A DNA stretch of 64,000 nt. Origin: Canna indica. Lineage: Eukaryota; Streptophyta; Magnoliopsida; Zingiberales; Cannaceae. The notes below the pieces were generated by a model that was not told the origin of the DNA, made no database searches, and saw nothing but the letters and a program-made list of their open reading frames with translations. The stretch spans positions 87,748,001 through 87,812,000 of the forward strand of contig CP136891.1 of NCBI GenBank assembly GCA_034359265.1, given 5' to 3'. Positions 12,301 through 23,640 of this stretch are shown in pieces. The translations under genes and the position numbers were made by a program. Every line of letters begins with the position of its first letter. The first letter of the stretch is position 1.

Positions 12301-15300
12301 AATACCGGGCGGTAAGAGCTATTTAGCACACGAGAGTTATTTTTAGCAGTAAAATCAAAAAAAAGAAAAAAGAAAAGCTCGGTATGCAATTTTCGTACCG
12401 GACCGTACCGTGTGTCGGTACGGTACGGTATCGGTACGTACCGGTACCGGTCATCCACCGAGATGATGACCGGTATCGGTATTTTAAACCATGCTCTAGT
12501 ACTCTAAAAGATCAGGACATGATGTTACTGGGAAATACTTCATAAACCAGCATGTTATATTGCATAAAGCTTTCATATTGTGATCAATCTAGATTCTTTT
12601 CTCGTATTATTCTGGACTTCAAGTTTATCTCCTAGTTTTGATAAGATAGGATAAAGACTGCATATTGTTGGTCTGGGTGCTTCTTGGCCAGAATAGAAAG
12701 ATGATTATTCATGAGAAATCAAACCACAAGAAGGGCACAAAATGCCAAGTAGCATAGATTTTTTAGTGGCCCTATATGGTTGTAATTGTAACAACTTGAT
12801 TTCATGTAATAGAGTGAAGCCAATGTCTATTTTTGAGAATCTAAAGCTTATTTCGAGTTGATAGAGCTTACTCTTATTCTCTGGTGAATTTTGTGGGTGA
12901 TCATAAAAGGTTGAATAATCCTATGCTTATTTCTTGATTATTTTTTCTCAGCAAGTTCTATAATATTTGCTTTATTTTATATCTGTGCAAGTTAGATTTT
13001 TTTGATCGTTGATGTATCTTGCTTACATTCTCATGGGCATTCTAATTGTTGATAGCTGCACTCTTTTGTTATCATGCTCATTCTAACTTCTATCTTCATT
13101 TTTATAGAACTGTGGCATACACAAACCACACAGTTCTCCCTGAAGCTTTGGAGAAGTGGAGTCTGGAGCTGATGCAGAAACTACTTCCGCGACATGTTGA
13201 GATCATAGAGATGATAGATGAGGAGGTACGATTTGGACTTTATACCAAACAGAAAAGTGTAATCTGAATTACTTTTATTGACATTTGTTATTTTGTTTAC
13301 AAATACAACAGTTGCTCAAAAATATAGTCTCCGAATATGGGTCTGAAGATCTTGTGCTTTTGGAGAAGAAACTGAAAGATATGAGGATTTTAGATAATGT
13401 TGACTATCCTGATTTTGTTCAGACATTGTTTTATAAACCAAAGAAAGAAACTCTGAAAGAGACCTCAGAAGATACCCTGGAAGAAACCCCCACTGAATCT
13501 GAACAAAAGGTTCTAGTAAAAACTTTAGAACCTTCCAGTGATCTCCAGGAAGAAAAGGTTGAGTCTGAAGAAGTTTCATCTGAAAAGGTTGAGTCTGAAG
13601 AAGTTTCATCTGAAAAGGTTGAGTCTGAAGAAGTTTCATCTGAAATGACTGAGTCTCAAGAAGTTAATCCAGAAGAAAAAGAATTGGAAGATGAAGAACC
13701 AGAATTTTTCAAATCCAATCCAAACTTACCCAAGGCGGTTCGTATGGCTAATCTCTGTGTTGTCGGAGGTCATGCAGTGAATGGGGTTGCTGAAATTCAT
13801 AGTGACATAGTTAAACAGGATGTATTCAACAGCTACTACCAGGTATATATCTTAAAAAATTCATGTATTATCCTGATTATTTTGATTTTGATGCAAAGTC
13901 ACTCAATTTCATAATGGTAGCTCAATAACATTTAGCATTTAGTGGCATACACTTTTAGTTGTTACATATTTTTTAGGAAGGTGAATTTAATTGCATAATG
14001 GAGTGACTCAATTTCATAATGGTAACTCAATATCTTGCAGTTATGGCCAGAAAAATTTCAAAACAAAACAAATGGAGTGACTCCTCGACGCTGGATTAAG
14101 TTTTGCAATCCTGAACTGAGTAATATATTAACTAAGTGGATTGGTACAGAAGACTGGGTTCTGAACACTGAGAAACTGTCGGAACTTAGAAAGGTAACTG
14201 ATGGTTGACTGCACTAAAATTGGTTTCCATTTGCTCTATTCTATGATGGTTCAGTAATTAGACACAGTTAATGAGGTATGAAAGATTTCAAGTGGCAAAT
14301 AGTTATATATTTTATTATGTAGCCATGAAATATCTATTATGAATAAGAGACATGTGGATAATTTAATTAGGCTTGTAGCTTTGACGTCCTTCATGTCTCC
14401 TCTCCTAGAATGATGACCTTATGTGCATCATTTTAGAGGTGGCAATGGGCTGCCCTGGGCTCAGGTAGGCCCATTGCCCTTTCAACCATGCTGGGCACGG
14501 CTCGGATTTCTAAGGGGATGGCCCAGCCTGGCACACACCCTGCCTAGGCACAGGCCAGCCTGTACATTTAAAAAAAGGTTAAGGGTGAGCAGTGCGTCGG
14601 AAGGTGGGCATTGCATATCGACCACATTACCATAAATTTTGATGTACTTATTTCATATTCATTTTTCAACCTTGTGTTTCCTTTATTGGTTTATTTTTCT
14701 TCTTTCTTATTTGGGCTTGTTTCTTATTTTAGTATTTAGATATTTAAAGCAAATCGTATGCGCATCATGTCAATTGATTATAGAGCAGAGCCTTTCTTCT
14801 TGCTGCCAATATACACTCAGTGACTCAATTATACAATAATTAACTTTGGTAAAAGAAATAATAATAACTGACTTGAGGATTGTGTCTCGTATTCAGGGGA
14901 TGATCCAATATCATTTGTCTTTGTCATAAGGGACTTGCAGATCTTGTTTAAACATCAAGTTTAATTTCTTTACATTCTCTGACAAACAAATGCAACTTTG
15001 ACAGTTTGCAGACAATGAGGATCTCCATTTGGAGTGGCGAGCTGCTAAAAGAAACAACAAAATGAAGGTTGTTTCCTTTATAAAGGAGAAAACAGGATAT
15101 ATTGTCAGCCCTGATTCAATGTTCGATATTCAGGTTCTGGATGGACTATAAAATATCTGCAATTGTCACTATTTTCTTCTATTGACTTACATGGCTAACA
15201 ATATATTATTTATCAGGTGAAACGGATACATGAATACAAGCGTCAACTAATGAATATCCTAGGAATTGTCTACCGCTACAAGAAAATGAAAGAAATGAGT

Positions 15301-16975
15301 GCAAAAGAGAGGATATCTAGTTTTGTACCGAGGGTCTGCATATTTGGAGGTAAAGCCTTTGCCACATATGTACAAGCCAAGAGAATAGTAAAGTTTATCA
15401 CTGATGTTGCGGCTACCATAAACCATGATCCATATATTGGAGATCTACTGAAGGTATATGTACCAGAAGACATACAGTTGCATTCTGAACATATTTAGTT
15501 TTCTGTTAACTCGGTAGTGTTTAGAGTTGCCTTTTGATAATAATTACTCAGGTCTCTGGCTTGGCATACCACCATGTTGCTTATGTCTTCATCTATTATC
15601 CACTTTCCATAGTAACATTTTTGTTTTTGGGTGAAAAATTATAGTCTTGATCAACAAAAAAATTGTTTCTGTACAGGTGGTTTTTGTTCCTGACTACAAT
15701 GTCAGTGTTGCTGAGTTGCTCATACCTGCCAGTGAGCTATCTCAACATATCAGGTAATCTAAACAATTTTGTAGCACCTGCAATATAAGAGAACATGTTA
15801 AGTTGATATCAAATGTTGTTCAATTTTAATGTTCAACTTATGGGCATTAAATTAAATGAAATACCAGTAACTTAAATCATTATTTGTGAATTTTGTTGAA
15901 CTAATATAGACATTTTCTCTTTTGATATAGTACCGCTGGCATGGAAGCAAGTGGGACCAGCAATATGAAGTTTGCAATGAATGGCTGTGTTCTGATAGGA
16001 ACCTTAGATGGAGCCAATGTTGAAATAAGGGAAGAAGTTGGAGAAGAGAATTTCTTCCTCTTTGGTGCTCGTGCTCCTGAAATTGCTGATTTAAGGAAAG
16101 AAAGAGCTGAGGGAAAGGTAAATTTTTTAATATCATTTTATCAAACAATATCTAGAATTGTTTAATATAATCTCCTTGCACAATTGTGTACAGTTTGTGC
16201 CAGACCCACGATTTGAGGAGGTCAAGAAATTTGTTCGCAGTGGTGTATTTGGACCTTACAACTATGAGGAATTGATGGGATCCTTGGAAGGGAATGAAGG
16301 ATTTGGTCGTGCAGATTATTTTCTTGTTGGCAAGGACTTCCCAAGTTACCTTGAATGCCAAGAGAAGGTTGATGAAGCATATCGAGACCAAAAGGTAAGA
16401 ATAACTATAGTCCTACGGTCCTACCTTCATTTCATTGTTATTTAGTAGACGCAAATATGGCATGTCTCATTTGCTTCAAGTTCTTTTCTTGACCCTTAAA
16501 TATCTTTATTACATTGTTCCTATTCATACTGTATTCCTAGTATGGCCTCATAAACGTTTACTGGCTGTACAAAATTTAAGGTCCATTTCCCTTATTTTGT
16601 TTCTAGTATAGTTAGAGAAGAATCAGCAGAGTAACCTCGTTAATTTCATTCAAATGAGCTAAAATATCTTCTCAATTTTTAAACTTGAAGCATGCATGTA
16701 GACGTAGTAGCCCACAATTTGATGTTTGTAACTGTAAGAGAGTTGCTTAGAAACGGTTTTTGTATATTGAACCGAAACATTATTCAGTCTTGAATGCTAT
16801 TATATAGTCATGAACTTCGACTTGTAAGCTTTGCTAATGGCTGTAAGCTGGTATGCAGAGATGGACGAGAATGTCAATCTTGAACACAGCGGGGTCCTAT
16901 AAATTTAGCAGCGATAGAACAATTCATGAGTATGCAAAGGACATATGGGAGATCAACCCTGTTGTGATTCCATGA
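6398..16975 (+). CDS. PHO1: Plastidial alpha-1,4-glucan phosphorylase (L type)
   Basis: Reversible phosphorolysis of alpha-1,4-glucans to glucose-1-phosphate in plastids (starch metabolism). Fifteen exons: 6398-6614, 8405-8643, 8736-8837, 9071-9247, 9727-10002, 10817-11088, 13108-13225, 13312-13842, 14041-14193, 15005-15133, 15217-15453, 15677-15753, 15931-16117, 16194-16394, 16859-16975. They join without stops into 1010 residues. Residues 1 to about 70 are Ser/Arg-rich and look like a transit peptide. [17 protein letters not shown] and [14 protein letters not shown] (PLP lysine K856) are intact. An acidic insertion at about 508-600, typical of the L type, contains [10 protein letters not shown] three times (548-577), so this is not the cytosolic form. 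The ATG at 6398 is chosen because it opens the transit peptide 3' of the TATA box. The length is slightly above the usual 960-980. Confidence 0.95.
7149..7715. repeat. Tandem duplication in PHO1 intron 1
   Basis: About 250 bp at 7149-7399 (from AAAAGATAACA through CTACATCATTTACAGTAATCA to GATGATCTTCAAGGAGAAA) recur at 7456-7715. The motif GATGATTGGTTGNCATG appears three times, the extra one between the copies. The rest of intron 1 is AT-rich with nothing recognisable. Confidence 0.75.
9354..9639. mobile_element. hAT MITE, CCGGTA-rich, PHO1 intron 4
   Basis: A 286-bp element with inverted ends CATGGTTTAAAATCTCG and TAAGGTTTAAAATCTCG (right end reverse-complemented). It is flanked by a perfect 8-bp duplication, GTTAGAAT, at 9346-9353 and 9640-9647. 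The interior is almost wholly TACCGG/GGTATA palindromic units with a 15-T run. It is non-coding and of the same family as the element at 11984-12493. Confidence 0.87.
11404..11929 (+). mobile_element. Complete TRIM retroelement, PHO1 intron 6
   Basis: The LTRs are 11404-11572 and 11763-11929, both beginning TGTAATACCCCGGTTTAG and ending GTCGTAACA. A primer-binding site complementary to initiator tRNA-Met (TGGTATCAGAGC, 11575-11586) follows the first LTR. A polypurine tract (AAGTGGGGGAGA) precedes the second. A perfect 5-bp duplication, GATCA, flanks the element (11399-11403 and 11930-11934). The roughly 190-bp interior has no coding capacity, which defines a terminal-repeat retrotransposon in miniature. 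The LTRs differ at a dozen or more sites, so the insertion is not recent. Confidence 0.92.
11984..12493. mobile_element. hAT MITE, CCGGTA-rich, PHO1 intron 6
   Basis: A 510-bp element with inverted ends CATGGTTTCAAAT and CATGGTTTAAAAT (right end reverse-complemented). It is flanked by a perfect 8-bp duplication, CTCTAGTA (11976-11983 and 12494-12501). The interior has GGGCGGTA/TACCGCCC palindromes and five copies of ATACCGATAA near 12210-12260. It lies only 54 bp from the TRIM element. Confidence 0.87.
13552..13671 (+). repeat. 30-bp coding minisatellite in PHO1 exon 8
   Basis: Three identical 30-bp units (13552-13581, 13582-13611, 13612-13641) each encode [11 protein letters not shown] fourth, degenerate unit (13642-13671) encodes [10 protein letters not shown]. 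The array lies in the acidic insertion that sets plastidial phosphorylase apart from the cytosolic isozyme. Perfect identity between units suggests recent expansion. Confidence 0.93.
14434..14620. mobile_element. hAT-like fragment, PHO1 intron 9
   Basis: It starts with TAGAGGTGGCAATGGGC, a plant hAT-type end that also occurs inverted at 60135-60151. The body is GC-rich GGGC/GCCC sequence unlike the surrounding AT-rich intron. No matching right end was found, so it is probably truncated. Confidence 0.5.
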
Positions 16976-17727
16976 GCACTATGGTGTTCATGGTTTGCGT
17001 TTTGCTAGTGCTCTCAGGTGAAAAAGCTGCTTAAATAGCTCATCTCACTCGAATTGCATTCTCAAGAGTGGCAAAGGTATTTCTTTTTCGGTGCGTAGCC
17101 AATTTCAGTCCTTAGTTTTGACTTTGTCTTTGCAGCCTGATATCTTTTAGAATAAAATAATAACACGAATGCATGGTCAACTCTTTCTACTAAAGCTATG
17201 TTTTAGTGCTGTTGATCCAACAGCAATGTGATTATGTATCTCCTGCGGATTATTTATGATTAATAAAATATATTTGCTATCAGGCTCACCATTCCAAATT
17301 TATGGTTTGAATTCATGTACTTTACTGTTTCCTCCAGCATACAAAGAAGTTACTAATATTGAGCCGTTCTCTTATATTTGACTGAGGTCATATCATGTGT
17401 TTGATTAAATCAACCCATTGAATTTGATTATTGCATATTCAATTCGTATTGTTTATTAAAAGAATAATGCAAATGGCATGATGATTTTTTTCAAAAAAAA
17501 TGTACAACATGATAATGGTAAACTTTGTGATTAAAAAGAATAATTGAAAATTCACATTTATATAATCACACATAATATGTTTCCATTGCCAAACACATCA
17601 CTGTCACCTGCCTTTATAATCAGATTCTCTAGGCTGATCTTCTACAGTTTCACCTATAAAATGTCATTTTATAATATAAAATATATGTAAAAATTTAAAA
17701 GAGAATGTAACAATAGCAAACTATATC

Positions 17728-17949
17728 GCGAACTCACGGTAGCTCAAGTGGTAGTAGCATAATGTACATATCCTTAATGTGTATTGTCCAATTTATATAA
17801 GTGTATTCGCCTTGTGTGTACTTAATGTGAGTTTATTCATCCTTTCATATGTGAGAGCGATCTTAGATATTTATCCGGTCTTATAGTTGTTAGTATTATA
17901 ACTTAGCTTCATTCTGCGAATGAATTTCTCAACCTTTTGGTAAAAAAAC
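17728..17949 (+). mobile_element. SINE with 13-bp target-site duplication
   Basis: Flanked by AGCAAACTATATC at 17715-17727 and 17950-17962, a perfect 13-bp duplication. The head has an A-box-like stretch (GGTAGCTCAAGTGGTAGTAGCA) but appears to have lost its B box. It ends in TTTTGGTAAAAAAA, a short A tail typical of plant SINEs. Confidence 0.72.
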
Positions 17950-18004
17950 AGCAAACTATATCCTCTTTTCAAGAAATAACTTAAAATGTCAAGGGTATCT
18001 TGAA

Positions 18005-18208
18005 GCATCTTGCAGTAGGTAGTAGCATCTTGTAGTAGGTCAGAGGTTCGAACATCAGTACCGTATATTAATGCGTATTGTCCAATTTGTATAAATGTAT
18101 TCGCCTTGTGTGTATGTAACATTGGTTTGTTCATCCTTATATGTTATGTAACCCAGCTTCACTTCATTTTATGAATGAATTTCTTAATCTTTCGGTAAAA
18201 AAAACAGC
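18005..18208 (+). mobile_element. Second SINE copy, with B box
   Basis: Shares the body GTATTGTCCAATTTNTATAA through ATTCGCCTTGTGTGTA to TGAATGAATTTCT with the SINE at 17728. It retains a B-box-like GGTTCGAAC (near 18045). It is followed by another CAGCAAACTAT and TTTTCAAGAAATAACTTAAAA, the same flank that follows the first SINE. So it looks like a local tandem duplication of SINE plus flank rather than an independent insertion. Confidence 0.6.
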
Positions 18209-19032
18209 AAACTATGATGTAATGTTTTCAAGAAATAACTTAAAATCAATGAACCAATACATTTATAAATCATAATGGAGAAAACAAGAAGCCACTGGCC
18301 ATATAAATCAAAAGAAGAAAGACAATTAATTGGACAAATAATAAAAGAGTTGCCGGTATTGAAAAATATAAATTTAGTTTAATATTTGGAGAGATTGAGT
18401 GTATATATAAATGCATGAATAAGCTTCCTATTTCAGTGCCTTTATAGGGAATTAATCCAATTAAATCTAATATTATGCCATTAAATAATTAGAAATATGG
18501 CACACCCTTCAAGTAATATATTGAAATGCATTAATTTGGCCATAAAACAGTACCATCTTCACATTGCCTTTTTACTGGATTTTGAACAGGAATTTTAATG
18601 ATCAAATCTTTTACTCCTACTTAATATTTACAAAAAAAAAAATCAAAACGCCTCAAGATTTTTTAAAGTTTTTCTCCTAAAGTGCTTATATTTCCATTTA
18701 ATATTTATATGCCATAATACAACACAATTGGCAAATATGGCAGCAATTATTTTGATTAAATAATCAAAAAATGAAAAAATCAAGCCAACATATGAATGCA
18801 TTTTTTTCTTTCAAAAATGTGAAAAAGAAACTTATAAGTCTATATGTCTCGAAAAAATCCAACTCGAGTCAGTTTTTAACAATAAAATAAAATATAAATA
18901 ATAGAATATAAACACTTTCCCCAAAACCAACATAAAAAATTAAAAAAATAAAAAGTGAATCAGCTCTATCAAATCTGAATTGACTTTGATTTTGACATAA
19001 AAATATGTAGTAAGAAATAAACATACTTCAGA

Positions 19033-19035
<3 letters not shown>

Positions 19036-19104
<69 letters not shown>
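19036..19104. repeat. (AAT)n microsatellite
   Basis: About 23 uninterrupted AAT/ATA trinucleotide units, followed by a short inverted TTATTATTATT, so the single strand could form a hairpin. Confidence 0.93.
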
Positions 19105-20399
19105 TGTTATTATTATTATTTTTATTACAAGACTGGAATCAATTTGGATATAATTCGAGTTTTGATCATCACCAATTTGATCAAAGAATCAATCAAACCT
19201 TATTAAGAACTAAGAAAATCTAAGTGGAACTACGTAGAGTTATTTTAATTTACCTTCTTTATCTATTTAATTTTAACCTTTGACAAATTGAATCAATCAA
19301 ATGGGTCTAAACGTAAAATTATGAACTCGGGCCATGTTTGCTTCATCAGATAAGGGAGGATAGAATACGGGATGAATTAATATCCATTATTTATTTAATA
19401 CATGAATTAGAAAAAAAAATAAATAGAAGATTATTTATATCCGATGTACACCGAATTTAAAAAATTTATATCCAATCTTCCTTCGTTTATTATCCAATCC
19501 AATTATTTTCTATCCATCAAAACAAACATACCATCATGATCCTTTAGGTTTAGAAATAGGGGCCTATGCTGGATTTTGAAAATGGAGGCCCCCGCGGTAT
19601 GGTACAATATAATTATATAAAAATATCTTTAACATAAAATAATCAAAATATATAGATTAACAAATGAGAAACAAATAAAAGTAGTATTTTATAATAAATA
19701 AAAAGTAATCAATCAAAGTAATATTTAGTTTTAAACATAATCATTTACCTTATAAAACTGGAATTGTATTCACTCAATCAAGAACTATACGATTGTTTAA
19801 ACCAGTTGAAGCTACCCGTTAACAAAAAGATAACATGTATTATTTCCTTTAAAATAAGTAACAACACAAATTCAATGATTTATACAAAGAAAATTAAATT
19901 TCATCAATCTTGAAATAAATACAAAATAAAAATTAACAACAAAAACTAAAATATAAAATTACTTTTTAATTTTCTTTTTTAAAAAATGGGGGACAAAATG
20001 TCCCCCATTTACTATGCTGTATACGCCCCTGTTTAGAAACATGGTTATCAAAATATTTTTATATTTCTATATTTCAAGCTTACCTTCTTGATGTTTGATG
20101 AGATATGCTTGCAAATCCGCTTGGTGTATATAAATTTCGCATCTATGACATTTTGTAATGATTATGTTATAAAATTAATTTTTAATTATAAAAAAAATAT
20201 TGTAAAATGTGGATAACTCAAGTTCTTTAGTGTAGTCTTTAGCGGTCTACTATATATCTTCACTTGTTTAATGTCAATTGCTAGCATGAAAATTTTGATG
20301 CAATTATCATGGAAATTTTTCAATGGGATAACTAATAACTAGTTTAATTAAAATGTTTCAAATGGAAGTTGATGATATTTTCTATTAACTTTTATTAAC

Positions 20400-20830
20400 T
20401 ATCACAACATCCAACATCCAGTGTATTACAATTTTTTCCCCTTTTTATGTTTTGACATCAGCCCTAACACATTGTTCAGAATTAGATTCAAGTCGGCAAC
20501 ATATGAGGCTTAGCTTTGTAGTGCCTCCACCTCATCTTCGAACAACTTTTTCTCACCTAAGCTCCCTCATCATTACTAAGACAAGGTCATGCTCTGATAT
20601 CATTTTAAATTTGATTGGATAATCAATTTTTCCAAAAGCTTAACATGTAACTAGTCGTCTCCACTTGAATTTTGATGTCATTGTCAAGACCCAAATTGAA
20701 TGAAAGCAGAGCACATAACCGCTCACATCTTAGGTAACTACACGTAAGACCTAGCCTGGTAGCAGCTCTATTCTAACTCGGGCAGCTCTTTCTCATGCAG
20801 GCTCACTAGATGTGCTTAATTTGTTTGAAA
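20400..20830 (-). mobile_element. Degenerate TRIM relic (internal-LTR-internal)
   Basis: On the minus strand a primer-binding site TGATATCAGAGC (20590-20601) is followed by an interior matching the 11404-11929 TRIM: a GTGAG..AAG block, GCCTCATATGTTGCCGACTTG, GAATCTAATTCTGA, TGTGTTAG, then TTGTAATAC at about 20430. Upstream on the same strand, 20830-20670 again contains interior-like pieces (GAGAAAGAGCTGCC, GGGTCTTGACAATGACATCA). This gives the order interior-LTR-interior-LTR, as left by unequal recombination between tandem elements. Confidence 0.6.
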
Positions 20831-22287
20831 TTAGGTCAAGAAAATAAAGATGATTAGAATTAGATCAAAACCTAACTGCATTAGGAGAAAAACTGAACAA
20901 AAGTAATTATTTGGACTAGTTGAATTGATTGGATCGATCAAATTGGTAAATTGATGATCCAACTGGTTGAGATTTTTAAGAACATTATTTTTGCAGCGCA
21001 GTCTCATGGAAGAGGTGACTCTTCATGCAGCATATGCTATCTCATTATGTTTGTACTTTTGTGTAGAGTGCGAGTGTGGATCACAATTCACAAGTACTCT
21101 CATCAAGGGTCATGTTTCCAAATGCCAACAGCTAGTCCAAGAAAAGAAGAAAGGGAAGGGTCACAATAAGGGGGGCCTGAGGAAGGGAAAGTGCATGAGC
21201 AGCATTTACCCCTCACAATAAAGATGTGTTGCAAGCACTACTCTTTCTCCTTGGCAAAAGCAAAGAGAGAGAGAGAGAGGGAGGGAGAGAACAAGACACC
21301 AGCATTGGTGAGGGAGATGTGGTGTCATGTGTTTTGTTAGACAAGTGAACAACCAACCTGAGATCACATGCCATCATAATACTATTTTAATTTTCTTATA
21401 TGGATTATTAACTAAAGATTGCTGATGATTTTGGCAGCCCAATCATTTCCACCCCAAGTGGAAGATTCCCCACACCAATGCAGCTGTTGGGTTTGATGGC
21501 AAAGGAAGAGAAGGGATCATTACTTTGCCTTTTGCATTTGCTCTTGATGTGAAAAGCTCTTGAGGTTTAAGCAAGAATTAGGAGAGTGGAAAATGGGATT
21601 GCTGATTTTTTAAATGCAGCAACTTGAGCTGCCAAGCATTATTAAACTGCTGACTGACCGACTGACTGACCTTCATTAGATTCATTGTCAATGATTAAAT
21701 AAATGCTGAATTGGAAGTAGTCAGGATGTATTCTACCCTCTGATTTCTTCCAATTCTGACATGCTACAAGATTAATAGCTGTAGACAGAAGAAGCTTTCA
21801 GCAATGAAGTCTCTCATTTCAGTAAAGTACAGATTTGATTGCAGAATTAGCAGCTTCTAATATTACTTAAAATGATGAGATACACAAATACAGAACTAAA
21901 TTGTTAGAATTCTAAATCAATTTCAAGACCAGCAAATTGTCTAATTGAATCACATTGTTCAAAATATGACTAACAATGAGGGAGGAGAGTTAACATTTTG
22001 CTTCTCCAGAAACAAAAAGGAAATGAACATTTTGAAAAGAAAAGAAAGCATCATCAAGCTTGTCTGATGTATTGTTAAAGACAAAACAAATCAGTAATCT
22101 CAAAGTGCTTCCCAGCACCAAGAACCATTCACATTTCACACTTGATGCAGTTCTAAACACTTATTCTAAGATTAAGAAGTAGGAAATGAAGCTATTACCT
22201 CATCAACAAATCCAAAACAATGAATTAAGGCAGTAGTGTGATTCATCAGCTCTGTGAAGAATCTGTACACCCTCTCAGACTTTTCTG

Positions 22288-23640
22288 TCAGTTGGAGATC
22301 ACGCCAAGCGATGCTTCATGATTGAGATTGCCTTCAACCCACCATGACTTCAATTCTGCACTCTCGCCATTAGTACTGTTAGAATCTCCGGCGGCAGTGG
22401 CCGGAAGGTTGAGATCGAGCAAAGCTGCCTTTTTTAGCGGCGGCTCCTGAATCACTGTATCAGAAGCAGCATTGCCTTGTGCATCAGAGCTTGTGACGAG
22501 GTGAGACCTCTTGTGACCGCCCAAAGCTTGGCCGGAGCTGAAAACTTTGCCGCAGATCAAGCACTCGTGCTCCTTGTTCTTCTTCGTTGACGCAAAGCTG
22601 GATTCGGAGAATTCGCTCTGAACCACCACCGACTCCTCGGTCGCCATTGGATCGACGGAAGAGTTGGTCTTCTTGCTGCTGCTGCTGCTTCTGCCGCTGT
22701 TGTTGATCCCCGGACAGCCCTTCATCCTCTTGTGGCTCGCTCGATGGCCGCCGAGAGCTTGGTAAGACTTGAAGGTCTTCTTGCAGGCTGCGCATTCGAA
22801 TCGGCTTCTCTTCTCGCCGACATTTGGAATTGGATCATCGACATGATTCCTGACCAATTTGGATTCATCAGCATCTGAGCTCTCCATGACCTCGGGATCA
22901 ATCTTGACAGGTTGAAGTTTGATCCCCATTTCGGCAGCAGCCAAAGAATTCAGATCATTCTTCTTGGTGCGACCCTTCCCCAATTCCTTACTACAGTCTC
23001 CCAATCCATCAAGATCGTTAGAAGAATCAGACTCCATCTTCTTGACCTCGTTCCTCGCGTCATCCAATTCCGATCCTTTCCTATCCTCCAAGACTAGTGA
23101 ATTCTTGACGGTGCCGCGGCTGCCGGACCAGTATCGGGTATCCCTCGAGAGCATCATGAGGCTGATGGCGCCGTCCTTCTTTTCGCGTTCGCAGTCTGAA
23201 CCCGAGAGAGAGCAGGGCGCCGTAAAAGGCATCCTTTTCGATCGCCTCCTCCGATGCGGAACCGGTGTAATCTCGGAATTGGGTTGCTTCTCGAGCTGTT
23301 CTTTCACCCCGAGAGCAGGGCGAAGCGATTGAGACTGAGACCTCTCCGGGTGGCACTTCAAGTGGCCGAAGAGAGCTCTCCAGGTCGAGAACTCCGTCCC
23401 ACACTCCACGCAGCACTTCTCCCCGTCGTCGTAGCCGGCATCCGACAGCCGCCACGTCTTCTTGGGGTTCTCCCTGAGGCCGTACGAGCTCTGCGGCCGC
23501 TCGTCGACGTCCCCGACCACCGCCGCGTTGACGTGGGACCTCATGTGGCCTCCGAGCGATCTGCCGCTCGCGAAGCTCTTATTGCACACCTTGCAGCGGT
23601 GCATCCACGACGGCGACGGCAGTGGCGGATCTCCTACCAT
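22288..23640 (-). CDS. C2H2 (ZAT-type) zinc-finger protein with EAR motif
   Basis: A nuclear transcription factor, probably a repressor. The 450-residue single-exon frame has four C2H2 fingers: 16-36 (CKVC, GRSLGGH), 77-97 (CVEC, WRALFGH), 283-303 (CAAC, YQALGGH) and 360-380 (CLIC, GQALGGH). QALGGH and its variants are the plant-specific finger core. DLNLP at 409-413 is an EAR motif, known to recruit TOPLESS co-repressors. The layout resembles the ZAT1/ZAT4/ZAT9 group. I start at the ATG at 23640 because CTGTTTCAG immediately before it looks like the end of a 5'UTR intron. An in-frame ATG at 23730 would add 30 residues unlike the family. Target genes cannot be read from the sequence. Confidence 0.88.
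   Translation of the reverse strand: MVGDPPLPSPSWMHRCKVCNKSFASGRSLGGHMRSHVNAAVVGDVDERPQSSYGLRENPKKTWRLSDAGYDDGEKCCVECGTEFSTWRALFGHLKCHPERSQSQSLRPALGVKEQLEKQPNSEITPVPHRRRRSKRMPFTAPCSLSGSDCEREKKDGAISLMMLSRDTRYWSGSRGTVKNSLVLEDRKGSELDDARNEVKKMESDSSNDLDGLGDCSKELGKGRTKKNDLNSLAAAEMGIKLQPVKIDPEVMESSDADESKLVRNHVDDPIPNVGEKRSRFECAACKKTFKSYQALGGHRASHKRMKGCPGINNSGRSSSSSKKTNSSVDPMATEESVVVQSEFSESSFASTKKNKEHECLICGKVFSSGQALGGHKRSHLVTSSDAQGNAASDTVIQEPPLKKAALLDLNLPATAAGDSNSTNGESAELKSWWVEGNLNHEASLGVISN

Larger units (their letters stand above)
16976..22287. other. Intergenic region between PHO1 and the zinc-finger gene
   Basis: A 5.3-kb AT-rich stretch with no supported gene. It holds two SINE copies (17728-18208), an (AAT)n microsatellite (19036-19104) and a TRIM relic (about 20400-20830). 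The rest (18250-19030, 19110-20400, 20830-22287) shows only simple AT-rich DNA and short chance reading frames. Confidence 0.6.

Noticed and set aside
20951..21221. Overlapping 72- and 84-codon plus frames
   Set aside because: No domain, splice or promoter support, and alternative overlapping frames are equally open.
22912..23332. Plus-strand frames antisense to the zinc-finger gene
   Set aside because: Shadows of the minus-strand coding sequence; no family match on the plus strand.
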